DNA of 64,000 nucleotides from Marasmius tenuissimus (taxonomy: Eukaryota; Basidiomycota; Agaricomycetes; Agaricales; Marasmiaceae), in the NCBI GenBank assembly GCA_029532415.1, contig JAQOTA010000052.1, positions 2,046,001-2,110,000 on the forward strand, given 5' to 3'. Numbering within the stretch: position 1 is the first letter of the stretch; every line of letters begins with the position of its first letter. A program made the translations under genes and the position numbers. Shown here in pieces: positions 30,822 through 43,374 of this stretch. The notes below the pieces were generated by a model. It saw only the letters and a list, made by a program, of their open reading frames with translations. It had not been told where the DNA came from and searched no databases.

Positions 30822-32447
30822 ATGCCACCACCACCGTCCTCTCCTAATGAGCCCATCCAATGGCCGATTCCCAAGTTCAACCTCAAGGTCGAAAACCCGG
30901 CTCATCCGGGAGTCTCTGTGTTCTTCCAACACGTCGATCCCTTATCTGCATTGAAAGATGCGGTTGTCTCCTCTTTTAAATGGCTCTACCACACCCTTGA
31001 CAAGGCCCCTACAAAGTACGTCTCATGCCACCTTCTCACATATGTCGTTTGTGTCATAACTGAAGCCCAGAACTGATTGTTGAAATGAAGTGTTGATTGG
31101 ATCACCTTGATCTTGAGGTGTATGGACGGAGTTGCTTATACGACCGGTGGATCTAAAGACTCAGAGAAGGAGATCCACTTCTCGTTGGAATATATCAAGA
31201 AGACGGAGAGTCGAGCGAAGGAAGAGATCCTTGGAGTGTTAACGCACGAGGTGGTGCATTGCTATCAGTATAATGCGCGGGGTACGTGCCCAGGAGGCTT
31301 GATCGAGGGTTTCGCAGGTTTGTTTCCTATTTGTTTCGCAGAAAGATTGGGATCTTACCTCTGTTGGGAATAGATTACGTGCGTCTTCGGTCATCTCTGG
31401 CACCACCTCACTGGAAGCGTGACGGAGGCAACCACAAATGGGATGCTGGATACCAAACAACTGGGTACTTCCTCGACTGGATCGCTCGTTCTTATGGCGA
31501 GGACAAACTACGTGAACTGAATGAATGCATGAAGGATGCCGAATTCGACGAGAAGATGTTCCTCAATATCCTCGGGAAGATGGTAAAGGATCTATGGGAT
31601 GACTACTGCCGCGAGATAGGTTTACCTCCAGGACCACCTCCTTCCCGACCGCGAAATCCAGAGACGAACTGGCCTGAGCCTCAATTGAAGTTCCGTGTTG
31701 AGGATCTCGGACACCCGGGTGCCCAACTATTCTTCCAGCACATCGAACCGATCAAAGCATTGAAGGAGGCGATGGCGTCCACCTTCAAATGGCTATACAA
31801 GATACCAGAACTGGCACCGAACGAGTATGTGCTTTTTCTGGCCCTATGCCCCGTCACACTCACGACGACCGGTAGGATTGACTCAATCGTCCTCGTGCTA
31901 CGTGCAATGGAGGGTGTGGGCCACATAAGTGGTTCTTCCGAAAAGGAAATCCACATCTCTCTTAATCAAATCAAAAGATGTGAAAAGAGGGCCAAAGACG
32001 AGATTATGGGTGTTTTGACACACTTGATGGTTCGTTGTTGGCAGTACACTGCGAAAGGAACATGTTCCGGTGGTCTGGTCTCAGGCGTTGCTGGCAAGTA
32101 TCCCGTCCCGAGTTCACACTAAGGCATAGCCGGGCTGACACCTTCCCGTAGATTACGTCCGGCTACGAGCGCTGCTCGCTCCGCCCCACTGGAAACGAAG
32201 TGTCGGGGATAAGGACAAATGGGATGCCGGTTTTGAGAAGACAGGCTATTTCCTTGACTGGATCGGAGAAAGTAAGGTTCGGGAGCTGAACGAGCTCATG
32301 AAGGATGTCGAGTATGATGAAGAGGCGTTGTTCGTTAGCGCGTGTGGCAAGACTGTGCAGGTACTATGGAAGGAATACTGTGAAGAGCTGGAGAAGGAGA
32401 ACGGTGGTCGCTCGTGGTCAGTGCTATCATGGAGATCCAGGTCCTGA
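30822..32447 (+). CDS. Two-domain basic-secretory-protein-type metallopeptidase (active + dead domain)
   Basis: Five exons (30822-31015, 31091-31317, 31374-31824, 31876-32093, 32152-32447) give exactly 462 codons. Each half is one BSP domain (peptidases of plants and bacteria, PF04450 type). Domain 1 (about residues 10-270) has FNLKVENPAHPGVSVFFQHV, the zinc motif LTHEVVHCYQYN, GGLIEGFADYVRLR and APPHWKRDGGNHKWDAGYQT. A proline-rich linker (GLPPGPPPSRP) leads to domain 2, which repeats the plan (LKFRVEDLGHPGAQLFFQHI) but reads LTHLMVRCWQYT and GGLVSGVADYVRLR, so the HExxH Glu and second His and the later Glu are lost. No signal peptide is visible, although the family was named from secreted plant proteins. 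The matching intron in domain 2 has a GC donor. It looks like an internal duplication with a pseudo-enzyme second domain. Confidence 0.88.
32094..32151 (+). other. GC-AG intron in the BSP peptidase gene
   Basis: GTT GCT G is followed by the donor GCAAGT, and the acceptor CCCGTAG precedes ATTACGTCC. The junction gives ADYVRLR, identical to domain 1, whose equivalent intron starts with GT. Using this intron makes the five-exon sum divisible by three. Confidence 0.85.
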
Positions 32448-34520
32448 TTCGTTCATTCATGTAGGTACGGGTTCACGAGTTCACGCAGTTCACATGTACT
32501 TTTAGATGATCGTAGATCAACGCCAGGCGGCCTTTTGAGGCTGGTTGGCCATATATTCTGAGTCATGGGACCACCATCGCACATAGCTGTACCGATATCA
32601 GAATGCATCTCAAGAACCAATTTCGACTTCCGGAACTGTCGAACCGAACGTTTTAATAGGTCACACTGAGTGCAGGATCGCATAAGTTTCGAGGGATATT
32701 CGAGATTGACACTGAAATTTATTTGGGGAGATCTTAGCACAAGTCGCGGAACAAAGGAAGGAGATACTCAATACCAGAAATGGGGGGGAAACATGATAGA
32801 AATGCCAGATTTGGGATTTCTATCTCATTTCTCTCCTTTATAGGCTGAGTTTGGGTCGAATATCTCCTCCATAGGCCACGAAACTTATATTTGATTCTCC
32901 CTGAATAAGTTTTCACACAAGCTATTGATTTCTCTCCGAAACTTACGAGTTCCTGCACCCAGTGTCACCGATGATTGAAAGGCCCTTGATGAAGCGAATT
33001 GAATCGTGATTTTACTCTCATACAAGAGATACAATGAAGTAGGAACCGTTCATGTACACGATATTGGGTCAGCCCGATCCCAGTAATCACGCCTGGGAGT
33101 CGAATATCCACCCGTCAAAGAGATTCCATTAGCGGTAATCTGAATGGCTGGAGCCTGGTGGTGATGTTTGATTCCCATGGAACATGTCTGACAGGACGAT
33201 AGGATCTGAACCGGTTCACTTGAGGTATCGCATGGTGGTTCCCGAGTCATGGAGCTTCAACAGCCTAACTCAGGAACTGGTGACAGATGCAGGGGGGAGG
33301 GAGAGGCATCAGATATGTAATTTATCGGACCGAGATGTTTGGGGAAACAAGTTGAACAACAGACACCGCCGACCCAGGTTTGCGGTAGCCAACGAGCGAT
33401 AGACACGACGTAGGGCGTAGGGTTGCGTAGTACCGGGTAGAGGAGTAGCCGTTGTTGACCCTCGATCTGGAATGGAGGGTTGGTCGCCAAGGGAGGGGTC
33501 AGGTAATGAGCGAGCTCGACGGCCACGGCCACCCAGAAGAATGGTACCCAATGGTCGACAAGAGCCCATGATCGGTGAAGGGGGTCGCTCGGGAGGAACT
33601 TGACGACATGCCCGAACGTCGTGCACCGATTGTCCAATGAAGGAGATATTTTGTCATGTTCTGGACAAGAGTCAGTCAGCGTCGCGTAGGACATGGAACA
33701 AGGACGCACCAAGGCCTGGCCCTGCTCAACTGAGAGACGGCGACCATCCACGATCGGTCAAGTCTCTCGCCTACTAGCTCCTAGTTCCTGACGAGCTGGT
33801 CTATCCAAACCAGGGAAGGGAAACGAGAGGTGCGCTAATGCAAATCCAAGGTAAACTGGCTGTTGAGGTAGAGGAACTCGACAGAGAAAACCTGAGGATT
33901 AGACCGGTGAATGCAGGCAGACAAACAAAGGGGAGGATAGGACGAGGGAAGGATGGGGGGAGTGAAGCATGTAAATGGGGAGGGGGGGGGGGAAATCAAC
34001 CGGCAAAAACGACTCATGCGTCCTTTTTATACGCGTCCCTCGTACGCTGTGACATCAATATGGCGACGAGCAGATTGTGCGTCACGCCATTTTGCGATTG
34101 GCTGGCGCACCTGCCTTTTTCGGAAGTCTTGCTGAATAACCGAGCCTAAACTTATCCGACTGCCCTCCGAAATTCCGCAGGACACTGATCGCCATTGGAC
34201 GCGTTGTTCTGGGCGCCCACACAAGGATTCACACAAGTTGGCAGGTCATCTCCGCCACCCGAAGATATTGCTGAAACTTGAGCCGGCCTTGCGACCTGCG
34301 TGCGGCAGGTGGCAATGGGGATCAGATTTGTAGTGCACCGAAAGTCAGTGCAACGAATTGCAAGGTCCAGGGGAACACACTTATAGTAAGAGCTGGCTTG
34401 GTCGAAGAAGTCTCGGTGCGTGCCTCTTAAGCTTGTGGCACGAAGCGGTAGTTGTTTCGTCATTTCATTCCCAGTGCATGCTATAGACACAAATTCGTAA
34501 TTATTATAACTGAGTTATTT
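32448..34520. other. Two-kilobase gap without a supported gene
   Basis: The minus-strand frame at about 33257-33751 has a hydrophobic stretch (DHWVPFFWVAVAVELAHYL) and splice-like sites, but no family match, no clear ATG and no consistent continuation. A G-run occurs near 33978-33990. I cannot support a gene here, but a small species-specific one is possible. Confidence 0.4.
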
Positions 34521-36893
34521 TTACCAGCTAGATAGAACAAGGGGGAGTGTGATTAGCCATACGGAGAGCCGTGACAGAAACAACCCCATACCTATACATC
34601 TCAGTGTGTAAGAAAAGGTCCTTGCAGGAGCCATACCCGTCTGCGAGAACGAGTTGGGCCTCCGCCACGGCGTTGCGGACATCATACAAGAAGGACGAAG
34701 GCCCACAAGCTGGAGGAATGTGATTTAGACAGTTTGTACGTCGGCCAAAAGGGCCAGAACATACCAATAATCGCGACTCTTCCCCGTCGAGTCCGATGAG
34801 CCTCACCGATGAGGGAAGGAAGGTTGGGACGTCCGGCGACAATTTGCGTTTCGGAGCCTTCGTCGGAAACACCCTTCTCTGATAGACTGCTGTATTCACT
34901 TCCGTCGCTTCTAGTTAGCTTGGGTATTCCAGCATGTGCTGCGACGTCCGTGATATGAATTCTGCGTGTCAAGTTATTCGAATTCTTCAACACGAGCTGT
35001 TCTTCAATCCAACTAGCGGTTTCTAAGTAGGCGGTTTAGTTTTCTTGGAGGACCTCAAAAAGGGGACTCGAACACCCACCTCGCTTCTTGACAGCAACCA
35101 CAAACTGGATACTCTTGTTCTTGTCCCCTTTTACGAGGTCGGCCAATAACGGAAGGGTCAGCGTCACGCCGGTGCCTCCCGCTAACAAGTAGACATGGTC
35201 GTAGCTTTCCAACGAGGGTACGCCTCCATACGGCCCATCGACCATCACTCGCATGTTAATCGAAGCCTTGCCCTCTGCCATCTTTGCCAATTTGCCCGTT
35301 ACACCGCGATGGATGTTGAAGACGAACTCCATATGTCCGTCGGAAGTGAGCGACGACACGGTGAACGGGTGAGAGCTGAAGGCGTGGATTCCGGAGCCTA
35401 GGAATCTGATGAATGCGTGTTGACCGGGCGACCATTTGACTCTGGAAGGAGTCTCGATGGTCAATCTGAGGGAGCGACCGTCGGGAAGGACCTCGATAGA
35501 AGCTGGGAGACCGAGACCGTTGTAGAAGGTGCGGAAGAAACGGAAGAACCAGGGGATGAAGTAGATGGCAGCAGTCGCAGCGAAGAAATCCCTGAAGGTG
35601 GGAGACAAGCGTGAGTAGAGAAAAGAGAAGAGAATGAAAAGGTCGTACCAGGATGATAGACGGAAGCTGCAGTGGATGAAGAGGAAAGCCATGAAGACGG
35701 CAGCAGCGCTAGAGATGCGTCAGCCACAGTAACAAAGGAAGATATCGCCACTATGCTCACGCGAGGTGAAGTCTAAAAAAAGCCGAGTCAGTTTCCCTCG
35801 ATCAAGAACTAAGTGTGGAGCACATACTTCTTGAACGTCTCGTAGTATTTGTTCCTAAAGAATCCCCACGACAAGAACACCAGATAGGTCTGAGGCACAA
35901 GCGCGGCTACCCCTGTCCAGTACCAGTTCGTCTTCCACTGGACGTCCATCTCGTTCAGTCGCAGAGCTTGCTCAACGAAGGGGAATGTGTGGACCAGAGA
36001 CGTAATATCTACCGGTAGATTAGAAATCGACTGGCAGCGCGCACTACGTAGGTGAATGGACCTACACATGAGGAGCGCAGACCAACGGTGGAAGACTTGG
36101 AGCTTTTCGTGCGAAGTGCCCGTGAGCATCGTAATGAAGTTGACCTTCGTAGCGAAGGCACTGGCGTCAAAGGTCAGCTGTTATGTCCACATTGAGACAC
36201 AAGTATGATGAGGACGTACATCATGAACGGCATGATAGCGATGGAGAGCCATCCACTTCTCGTAGCTATGGGAGGGCTGTGACCCATAGCCATGTTCGGC
36301 CAATAATATGGACGTGGTCCGAGCATGAGTGCTTTCATGAGAAGTTCAATAGATTTTCGTGGCGAGAACAAGTATTGAAAGCTCACCGAAGATGAATATG
36401 AACATTCCGGAGACAGCAATGATAGCAGAAAGTGGAGGCGAGTACCAATGGAACACGCGTGATCGGTACTGCCGAGCGACTGTGTATCGAATAGCGGCGG
36501 TGGTTCTATCAATTACCGAAGAGGGCTTCGCCACAGACGTCGAACTCGATTGGGAGAATGACCTGTCCAGATGTCATGAGCGATATACGAGAAGTAGACT
36601 CCAGGATCTGCCCACCTCTTTCTGAGCCAGAAGCCCAGGTTCAAAAGCATCGCACACGCCACGGCGACGCAAAAGAAAATAACTGTGGGGTGCCCGTAGT
36701 CCCAGTCCGACTCATACCACTACATTGGATCGAGTTGAGTCGGGCAACGCTTCAATCCGAGGAGACCGATACTTACGAATGTCCATTTCGCAACAACCAT
36801 TTTCGCCTGGTCTGGGGTCATCGTAGAGAAATTGTACGATGCCTTACGAGACGAGTTCCATAGTATGGGCTTCTTAATCCAGATAAGTGCCAT
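34521..36893 (-). CDS. Ferric/cupric-chelate reductase (FRE family)
   Basis: This plasma-membrane flavocytochrome passes electrons from NADPH through FAD and heme to Fe(III) or Cu(II). About ten exons were traced. An N-terminal membrane segment (PTVIFFCVAVACAMLLNLGF) and the sequence LGPRPYYWPNMAMGHSPP lead to ATKVNFITMLTGTSHEKLQ and VFHRWSALLM, followed by LVHTFPFV; the histidines there are the expected heme ligands. The FAD-binding domain shows WSPGQHAFIRF and FSSHPFTVSS. The NAD-binding domain has VYLLAGGTGVTLTLPLLAD and ACGPSSFLYDVRNAVAE. The last exon supplies only the end of HTEMYSW-stop, the common FRE C-terminus. I chose the ATG at 36893 (MALIWIKKPI) for its position just before the first membrane segment. 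The gene diverges from a Ctr copper transporter, which supports a role in metal uptake. Confidence 0.9.
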
Positions 36894-38091
36894 GTTGGAG
36901 AGAGGCCCAATGAGCAAGTTCGAGGAAAGAGCGGGAACGGGAAGAAGGTGCAAATCAAACAATGGTATTTGTACCGCAAGAGAACAGACCAAGTCACAGC
37001 GTGTAATTAGAGAATTATGATTAAAGGGGTATGTGAAGGGGGGCGTATGTATTGAAGGCACCAAAGATAGTCATCAGTTCGGTGTTTATCCGAAGCTTTG
37101 TGAATTCCTGGATCGGGACGGGTGAACCACTGCAAAAATCGCGGAGAGATCTCAGCACGAATTCATTACTGAGTTCCCACCGTGAGTCGCGTGGGCTTGC
37201 CAAGTTGCTGGCTAGTTGCGGTGGTAAAACGCCGGCAAGATGTACGAGAATCCGAGGGATTGGATTGCGGGTAGATGGCAGGGTCAATAGATGCAGACCT
37301 TGGTAGTGGGAGTAGTCCAGACTACAGGGAGCAATTTGTGGCTTGATTGGTGGCGACGAGTTCTCACAGCTGACAAAAAACTTTTTGTTCGTCGACAGGA
37401 GACGAGGATGAGGCGAGTTGCGGTGAGCTAAAGGTTTTTGCAGAATGTTCGAATGGGTGCCATAGCGAGTCGAACCAGTACTTACCAACAAGTTGGCCCC
37501 TCCTTGATGGTCCTGACAAGCACAAGTCCTCTCCTTCGCCAGGGCATAGGTGTATGAGCTCTCCGTGGACCAACAGGATGTGGTTTTTGCTTCGGAAAAC
37601 CGAAGTTGTACTTGTAGAGTTATCGAGAGGGTTTGCAACGTGAATTACAGTCCTGTCGCGTTGAACTGGACCCAACGGAGACCTTCAGAAGAAGAAAATT
37701 CCGAGGATTCGAATGAGGAAGTGATGGAGAAATGGAGGACGACATGATGGGAGGGAATAAAAATGAGATTGACGAGCACGACGAGCTTATAACTGCTCTG
37801 AATTGCGCAGTGGTTCCGGATCAAGAGGCAAATTCGCGCGGCGCTATTCTGCGATTGGCTAGCTACTGAGCAAGATTACAAACACGTGACCTTTTCCCAT
37901 GAGTTCAATCGAACCGGTTCGTTTTGGACCTTACCCCGCGGCGCGAACCTGCTCGCGAACTGGATCTCTACCACAAATTGCACTAAATGGATAAAAGGAC
38001 TCGACAAGTTTCCTGGAGTTCAAAGTAGTCCTTCCCTCCCCACCTCCCCATTCATCATCCGCCAGTATCCTGAACAAGCGACAACGACAAG
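36894..38091. promoter_or_regulatory. Shared divergent promoter region of FRE and CTR genes
   Basis: About 1.2 kb separates the two starts. A CACGTG box lies at 37883-37888 and an inverted CCAAT box (CGATTGGCT) near 37851. The minus-strand frame at 37021-37638 has no recognisable domain and is not needed for FRE. No specific iron or copper element could be assigned with confidence. Confidence 0.45.
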
Positions 38092-38733
38092 ATGAGCCAC
38101 GCTCATGATATGGGCGATATGGGCGACATGGGGGATTCAACCTCGATGGGAGACAGCTCCTCATCGCATATGGCCCATATGATGGTACCCTATCTCCACT
38201 TCACCATGGGAGTAGACACCATCCTTTTCGAATCTATCGTTCCAAACTCTGCTGGTGCGGTCTTTGGTGTTTCCCTGATATTCTTCCTGGTTTCAATCTT
38301 CAACCAATGGCTTCATGGCTATCGCCGTGGTGCGGAAAAGCGGTTCGCTCAACGGTTCGTACTGCTGTTCAATACGGTCTCGTTTCCATACTTACGCGTG
38401 GCTTGTACAGTGCGAGGGAGTTGCAGGTCAAGTTCTCTCGCGGCGCGGAAGAGGATAAGAAGGACGCATTGGAATTTGAGAGTTGTTGCGATCCTCCAGC
38501 ACCCAGACATATCCTCACCCACGAAATATCTCGAGCCTTCTTGACTGGGGCTACTACAACACTGGGTTACCTTCTCATGTTGGTCGTTATGTGCGTATCG
38601 ACACCGTATTCCATCGCCTCCCAGAATTGCACTAACCATTCCTGTTACCAGGACGTTCAATGCCGCCTACATTATCAGTGTCATACTTGGGGCCGTGGTT
38701 GGCGAGTTTGCATTCGGTCGTCTGCACCGTTGA
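38092..38733 (+). CDS. Ctr-family high-affinity copper transporter
   Basis: Three exons (38092-38354, 38411-38590, 38652-38733) give 174 residues. The extracellular N-terminus is rich in Met, His, Asp and Ser (HDMGDMGDMGDSTSMGD, then HMAHMM), the Mets-type copper-catching motif. TM1 is AGAVFGVSLIFFLVSIFNQW. A cytosolic loop holds a CC pair (FESCCDPP). TM2 contains the MxxxM selectivity motif (GYLLMLVVMTFNAAY). TM3 contains the GxxxG packing motif (LGAVVGEFAFG). These proteins form trimers that import Cu(I) in the plasma membrane. The neighbouring FRE gene could supply the reduced metal. Its stop lies only 72 bp from the convergent RAD5 stop. Confidence 0.93.
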
Positions 38734-38805
38734 ACATTGTTTTCCGAGATGAACTCTATATGTGTACAGATCCAGATCCAAGAAATATATCTCTATGTAC
38801 TAAGA

Positions 38806-41800
38806 TTAATCTTTTCCTCCGAACATGATCTTGAGATTCTCGATACTTTCCTGATTAGCCTTCCCATTCCCAGAACCGCGGAACGCCTCCTTGACTATGG
38901 CCGTTTTTCGCTTCTGTATCTGTATGATACGTCCTTCAATGGTGTTGGAGACCTGCGCATGCGTGTTAGATTAGGCAACTATAAGAGGCGAGATATACTT
39001 GCGAGGAAATGCGTCACGTAAACACTCTTTTCCTGGCCTAGTCGATGAACACGATCGATAGCTGCCATGAGAGGCCCGTCAACCCGGAGCCCAAGTCGTT
39101 CTTCTGGAGAGCGCTTACCTTGGTTTTCAGTGGCCGCATTCCACCAGCAGTCCATCATGAAGACGTGGTTGGCAACCGTCAGCTAAAGCCCAGCAAGACA
39201 TCAATCATGGTCAAAACGATGAAGGTTTCTGGCTGTAACTCACGTTCAACCCAACTCCACCCGCTTTCAAGCTTATCAACGCAACCTTTGGAGTCCTCGA
39301 AGGCTTCTTGAACGCGGCGATCGCCGCCGTCCGCTTCTTGATATCCATCGTACCGTCGTACCGGTAGTGGTCAAACTTCTCCCGTTTCATGGCCGTCTCG
39401 ATGAGATCAAGGAAGCTGGTGAACTGAGAGAAGACCACGGCCCTGAAACAAGGATCTTGGTCTCGCAGGCGCCGAAGATGGGTAGTCAATGCTACGAGCT
39501 TCGTGGAGGACGTAAAATCATTCCGTCGAAGGACAACTTCGGGTTGGGAGTTTTGCGACGAGGGAGGAGGGCGGACAACTTCCATGAGTTCGTTTTGCTG
39601 GACAACAATGAGCGGTCTATTCCATCGAAGAAGTGTTGTCCAAGTGAAGTCACCTTGATAGGACCACGAGAACAGCTAGGGCATCTTGTCTCTTCGCCCT
39701 TCGTTTCGCAAGTCGCGATGTACATCGTTATACAGTCCTTGCAACTGCGTCGAGGACATATTAGATCCATGAACAACATCAGACAGAATGGGTCCTATGA
39801 GCTTACCACTGATGCATACACTCCGGAATGACCATTGGTGTATCCATGACGTCCAAACATATAGGACATTCCGCGGTTTCATCTTCATGCAGGTTGGCCA
39901 GAACCGTCTCTGCGAACGCGTTACTACTCTCTCCGTCCCCTCCCTCCGTGTCCTCGCTGAACTTCTTAATCAGCGCATTAACATCAACTGTTCCGTCTCC
40001 AGTCGGAGAAAGAGCACGTCCTCCTTCTTCCTCTAGAACAAGACTGGGGTGAAGGACCGCTCGACGAAGTCTATTGCGGGTATTTGGATTCAGAGCGCTC
40101 AGCACAAAGATAAACAAGACCCACTTCATGATCATGGCCAAGATATTTGTATAGTTCTTGCCCAACAGTCCCTTCGCATCGAGTGAATCAAAGTTACGCT
40201 TAACAGACGAGTATATGGAGTCATAGATCTTCTGCTCTGGGGGCGAGAAGTCCAGGTATTCCACCTTGATCTGTTCAAAATTTCAGTGTATCAGAGGTTT
40301 ACGACGCCGAAGACGCGGGGACCAACCTCTTTGGAGGGCAGCTCGACAATCTTGTTCCCGTCGCTATCCCGCATGTTCTTCTCTCGTCGGAGCAAAATGG
40401 ACTCCAGTATGACTTGAACGACCTCGATGGCCTTCGGATCGTGGGCCAAGAACGGTAGGGAGATGAATCTGGATTAGGGTCAGTGGCGGTCAATTCGAGC
40501 AAGATACGGGGACGAGCTACTCACGATCGGAAGAAGGAGAAATCTGACCACGGCTTGAAGTCCAGGTATTTCCTAGTCGGTTTGAGTTTGCATTCAGACC
40601 AAGGTCGTAGTTGAGAAACGCTTACAAAAGAGAGAACAGATCGTCGAGTTTATTCACGATCGGGGTGCCCGTAACTGCCCATCTGCGTCTCGCTTTGAGG
40701 GCATAAACCGCTTTGGCGGTCTTGCTCGTCCGTGATTTGCAGGCATGAGCCTCATCGAGAACAATCCTGAGCCATTCAACTGGTCGACGTCAGCGACCGT
40801 ACACACGAACGAAGGCGAGCACTCACTCTCGAACACGGGACAGTGTGACTTCTCGGATTTGGCGTGCTCCGACGCGAGGGTACCATAGGAAGTGATAACA
40901 ACCTTAATGGTCTTTGTAGGCTTCTTCTTCGTCGTGTTCTGGTCGTCACCATCATCATCGTCACTGATATCTATCTCTTCCGGCTCTTCGTCGTCAACGA
41001 AAGCTTCCAAGTCCTCCCTGTTCTGACCGTGCCACACTCGGACCTCTACGGTTCCCGGCTTACTGGACCTCTCGATTTCTTCTCCCCACTGGTTGATGAG
41101 GGATGTCGGAGCGACAATAAGTGTTGCTGAAGGTGATGCCATTCTCTTCTTTGTCCGCTTGGTGATGGGTCTGAAGGCGCTGTTGAGTTTCAGCTGCCTG
41201 TTTTGAGGAGGAGGCTTCGTCAATCGGTTCATCAGTCCCTCTAGTTGTTTGTATGAGAGCCGATATCATGATCGTCTTTCCCATACCCACTGAAACGGAG
41301 AATAGTCAGCCGTCGTGTTGATGAGAATCATAGGCAGAAACCCACTCTCTGCGGGGGGTGAGATGATGGAGCAACAATTAGCATACGACTGGTTCGGAGA
41401 CAGGAGCGCAGTTACCGTCACTACCAAGAGATGTGTAAGCGCACACGAATGGGGGATACTTAGGTGTTCAACTTACGCTAGAATCCCACCCTTGCAGTTC
41501 CTTTCGGCTTTCGGGAATGTTGAACTCAGCTCGCCTGAGTAGGGATTGAAATAGAAGTATTGTTCATTGTCGTCCGTGAGGTCGATGATGCCCTCTGTGC
41601 TCGGTTGAACTGGGAACGCATATCTACGTCCAAGGAGGTTAGGAAACTATGGACAAAAGATGGAAAGACAGAAAGGTGTCTTACTGGCTCCAGAGGGGAT
41701 GCATGGATGCTGCTTCCCGCGCATCGGTTTTTCCCGATTCCAGAGCGTCCATCCATCTGGAGGGAAGCACGTCAGTGTGAGTACTGAGAGGACCGCGGAG

Positions 41801-43250
41801 AATACAAACAATAGTGCCTGCTTCTGGTATCCCCGTAGTTGTAGCGTGAAAGATTCAGCCGGTTCCATTTCGCCCATTTGGCGATCATGATGTTGTGCCC
41901 TGAGTGTCCGTTCAACAAAATGTAAGAACGAGGCAATATTACGGACTCACTTTCTGTATATCATGTCGATGTCATTCCGAGAAAGCTCCTCTCCCTCTTC
42001 CACTTCAATCTCTTCACCATCGCCAACAGTCTCCGTGATTTTCTTCGCCGTCTTGGCTTGGCTTTGAACGTATATTGTCCGAGCCTCTTCTTGCATTTCT
42101 TCTTCTGTTTTTCGGCCGCTGATACTGGCGCCTGATCGCGGTCGCAGGCCGAGGACATCGAACATCTTGAGCATAGCACTTTTACGTTCCCGCAGCGACG
42201 TTTCTTCGGAAGTTTCAAGACCTTCGCCCCAGAACATCGATGGTTTGTCTGAACCCGTGAGCTCATTATAGACGAAAGCCCCTGGTAGCAGGAAGACATC
42301 GACAGAAACCATGAGTTCGCACCCTGTCGTCAATTTGTCTGGACATTCGGTCATTTTGGCGCGTAGTTCGATGACGCCTGTTCTCGGAGTTAGCATACAA
42401 ACGTATAAGTACAGGTGGCGAATTACCCAAGTCCATGAGCTTGGAAGCCCACCAGGCAACCTCTTGTGGCAGACGACCAAACTCTGCGTGTAAAGTGTTG
42501 AGAGACGAAGTATGGGGATCGCGTGACGGACCACATACCAAAGCCCCGTTGGTTGACAAGACGAACGATTGTATCGGCTTTCTTCTTCTTCTTGAAGTTA
42601 TTGTTGGGCTTCGCCTTGAGCATCGAAGTCAACGATACTTGTTTCTTGCCATCCGACTTCTTGCCATTCCCAGGCTTCTTATCCTTCGTGGACTTGGAAG
42701 ACGAGGCTTTTGAGTCCTCCTCGTCATCCCTAGCTATCTTGACCAAGTCATTTCTCTTTACGTATCCTTTCCCTGAGACCGTACTCCACGCGTTTATGAC
42801 CAGAAATTCCCCGACGTACGCCGGGAACTTGACATCATTGGTGGACGTTGGTACCACGACTGGCTCGGGGCGCGGTGAGATTCGACGTTTCTTCGCTGGA
42901 GGAGGCTTCACATCGACTTTCTCTCGTTCTGAATCGTCGGAAGATATTGAAATTCGCTCTGACATTGAGCTGGTGGGGCTAGAAGGGCGTGGCAGATCCT
43001 CAACTCCCAACATTTCTCCATCGCTCTGCAACTCCTCCGACTTTGGCCTCTTGTTCGACTTCGAGAGAATCTCTCTTTGCAATTCCAATCCTTCATCGTC
43101 ACTGTCTGGCAAGAAAAGCTGATTTCCTGCGGTGGTTGAGCTGCCAACCAAAGCTTCTGCCGTAGGCTCGTTCATCTTCACGTCTTCATCATCGTCAGAG
43201 TCAGCAAAAAAGAGACCAGAGGGAGGAGCATCTTCAAGGGTAGCGTCCAT
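38806..43250 (-). CDS. RAD5: Rad5-type SNF2 translocase and RING ubiquitin ligase
   Basis: This nuclear protein acts in error-free post-replication repair; it polyubiquitinates PCNA with Ubc13-Mms2 and remodels stalled forks. The acidic/Ser-rich N-terminus starts [26 protein letters not shown] domain follows ([18 protein letters not shown]). The SNF2 helicase part has motif [16 protein letters not shown], motif Ia [12 protein letters not shown], motif [13 protein letters not shown] and motif [19 protein letters not shown]. The RING ([20 protein letters not shown], then CKDCITMYI and CPSCS) lies between the two helicase lobes, which is diagnostic for Rad5/HLTF. The C lobe has [23 protein letters not shown] and [14 protein letters not shown], ending FGGKD-stop. 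There are many introns. It starts 124 bp from the CCT eta gene on the other strand. Confidence 0.95.
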
Positions 43251-43374
43251 GATGTTGTATCGTTGAGTCGGAGTCAGACGCGAAGAATGGACGCGTCCGG
43301 CAAATGATCACGAACGCGTTTTTGCAGTCATTGGTCAACAAAGCCAAACACTCTGCTCATTCTTTCCTCCCAAA
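43251..43374. promoter_or_regulatory. Compact bidirectional promoter RAD5/CCT7
   Basis: Only 124 bp separate the two divergent start codons. No TATA match is evident. C/T-rich sequence precedes the CCT7 ATG. The regulation must be shared or overlapping, which is inferred from spacing. Confidence 0.6.

Noticed and set aside
33257..33751. 164-codon minus-strand frame with a hydrophobic stretch
   Set aside because: No ATG at the frame start, no family resemblance and no consistent splicing. Left as an unassigned possibility.
37021..37638. Minus-strand frame upstream of the ferric reductase, considered as its N-terminus
   Set aside because: No motif and a stop before the FRE start. The ATG at 36893 already sits just ahead of the first membrane segment.
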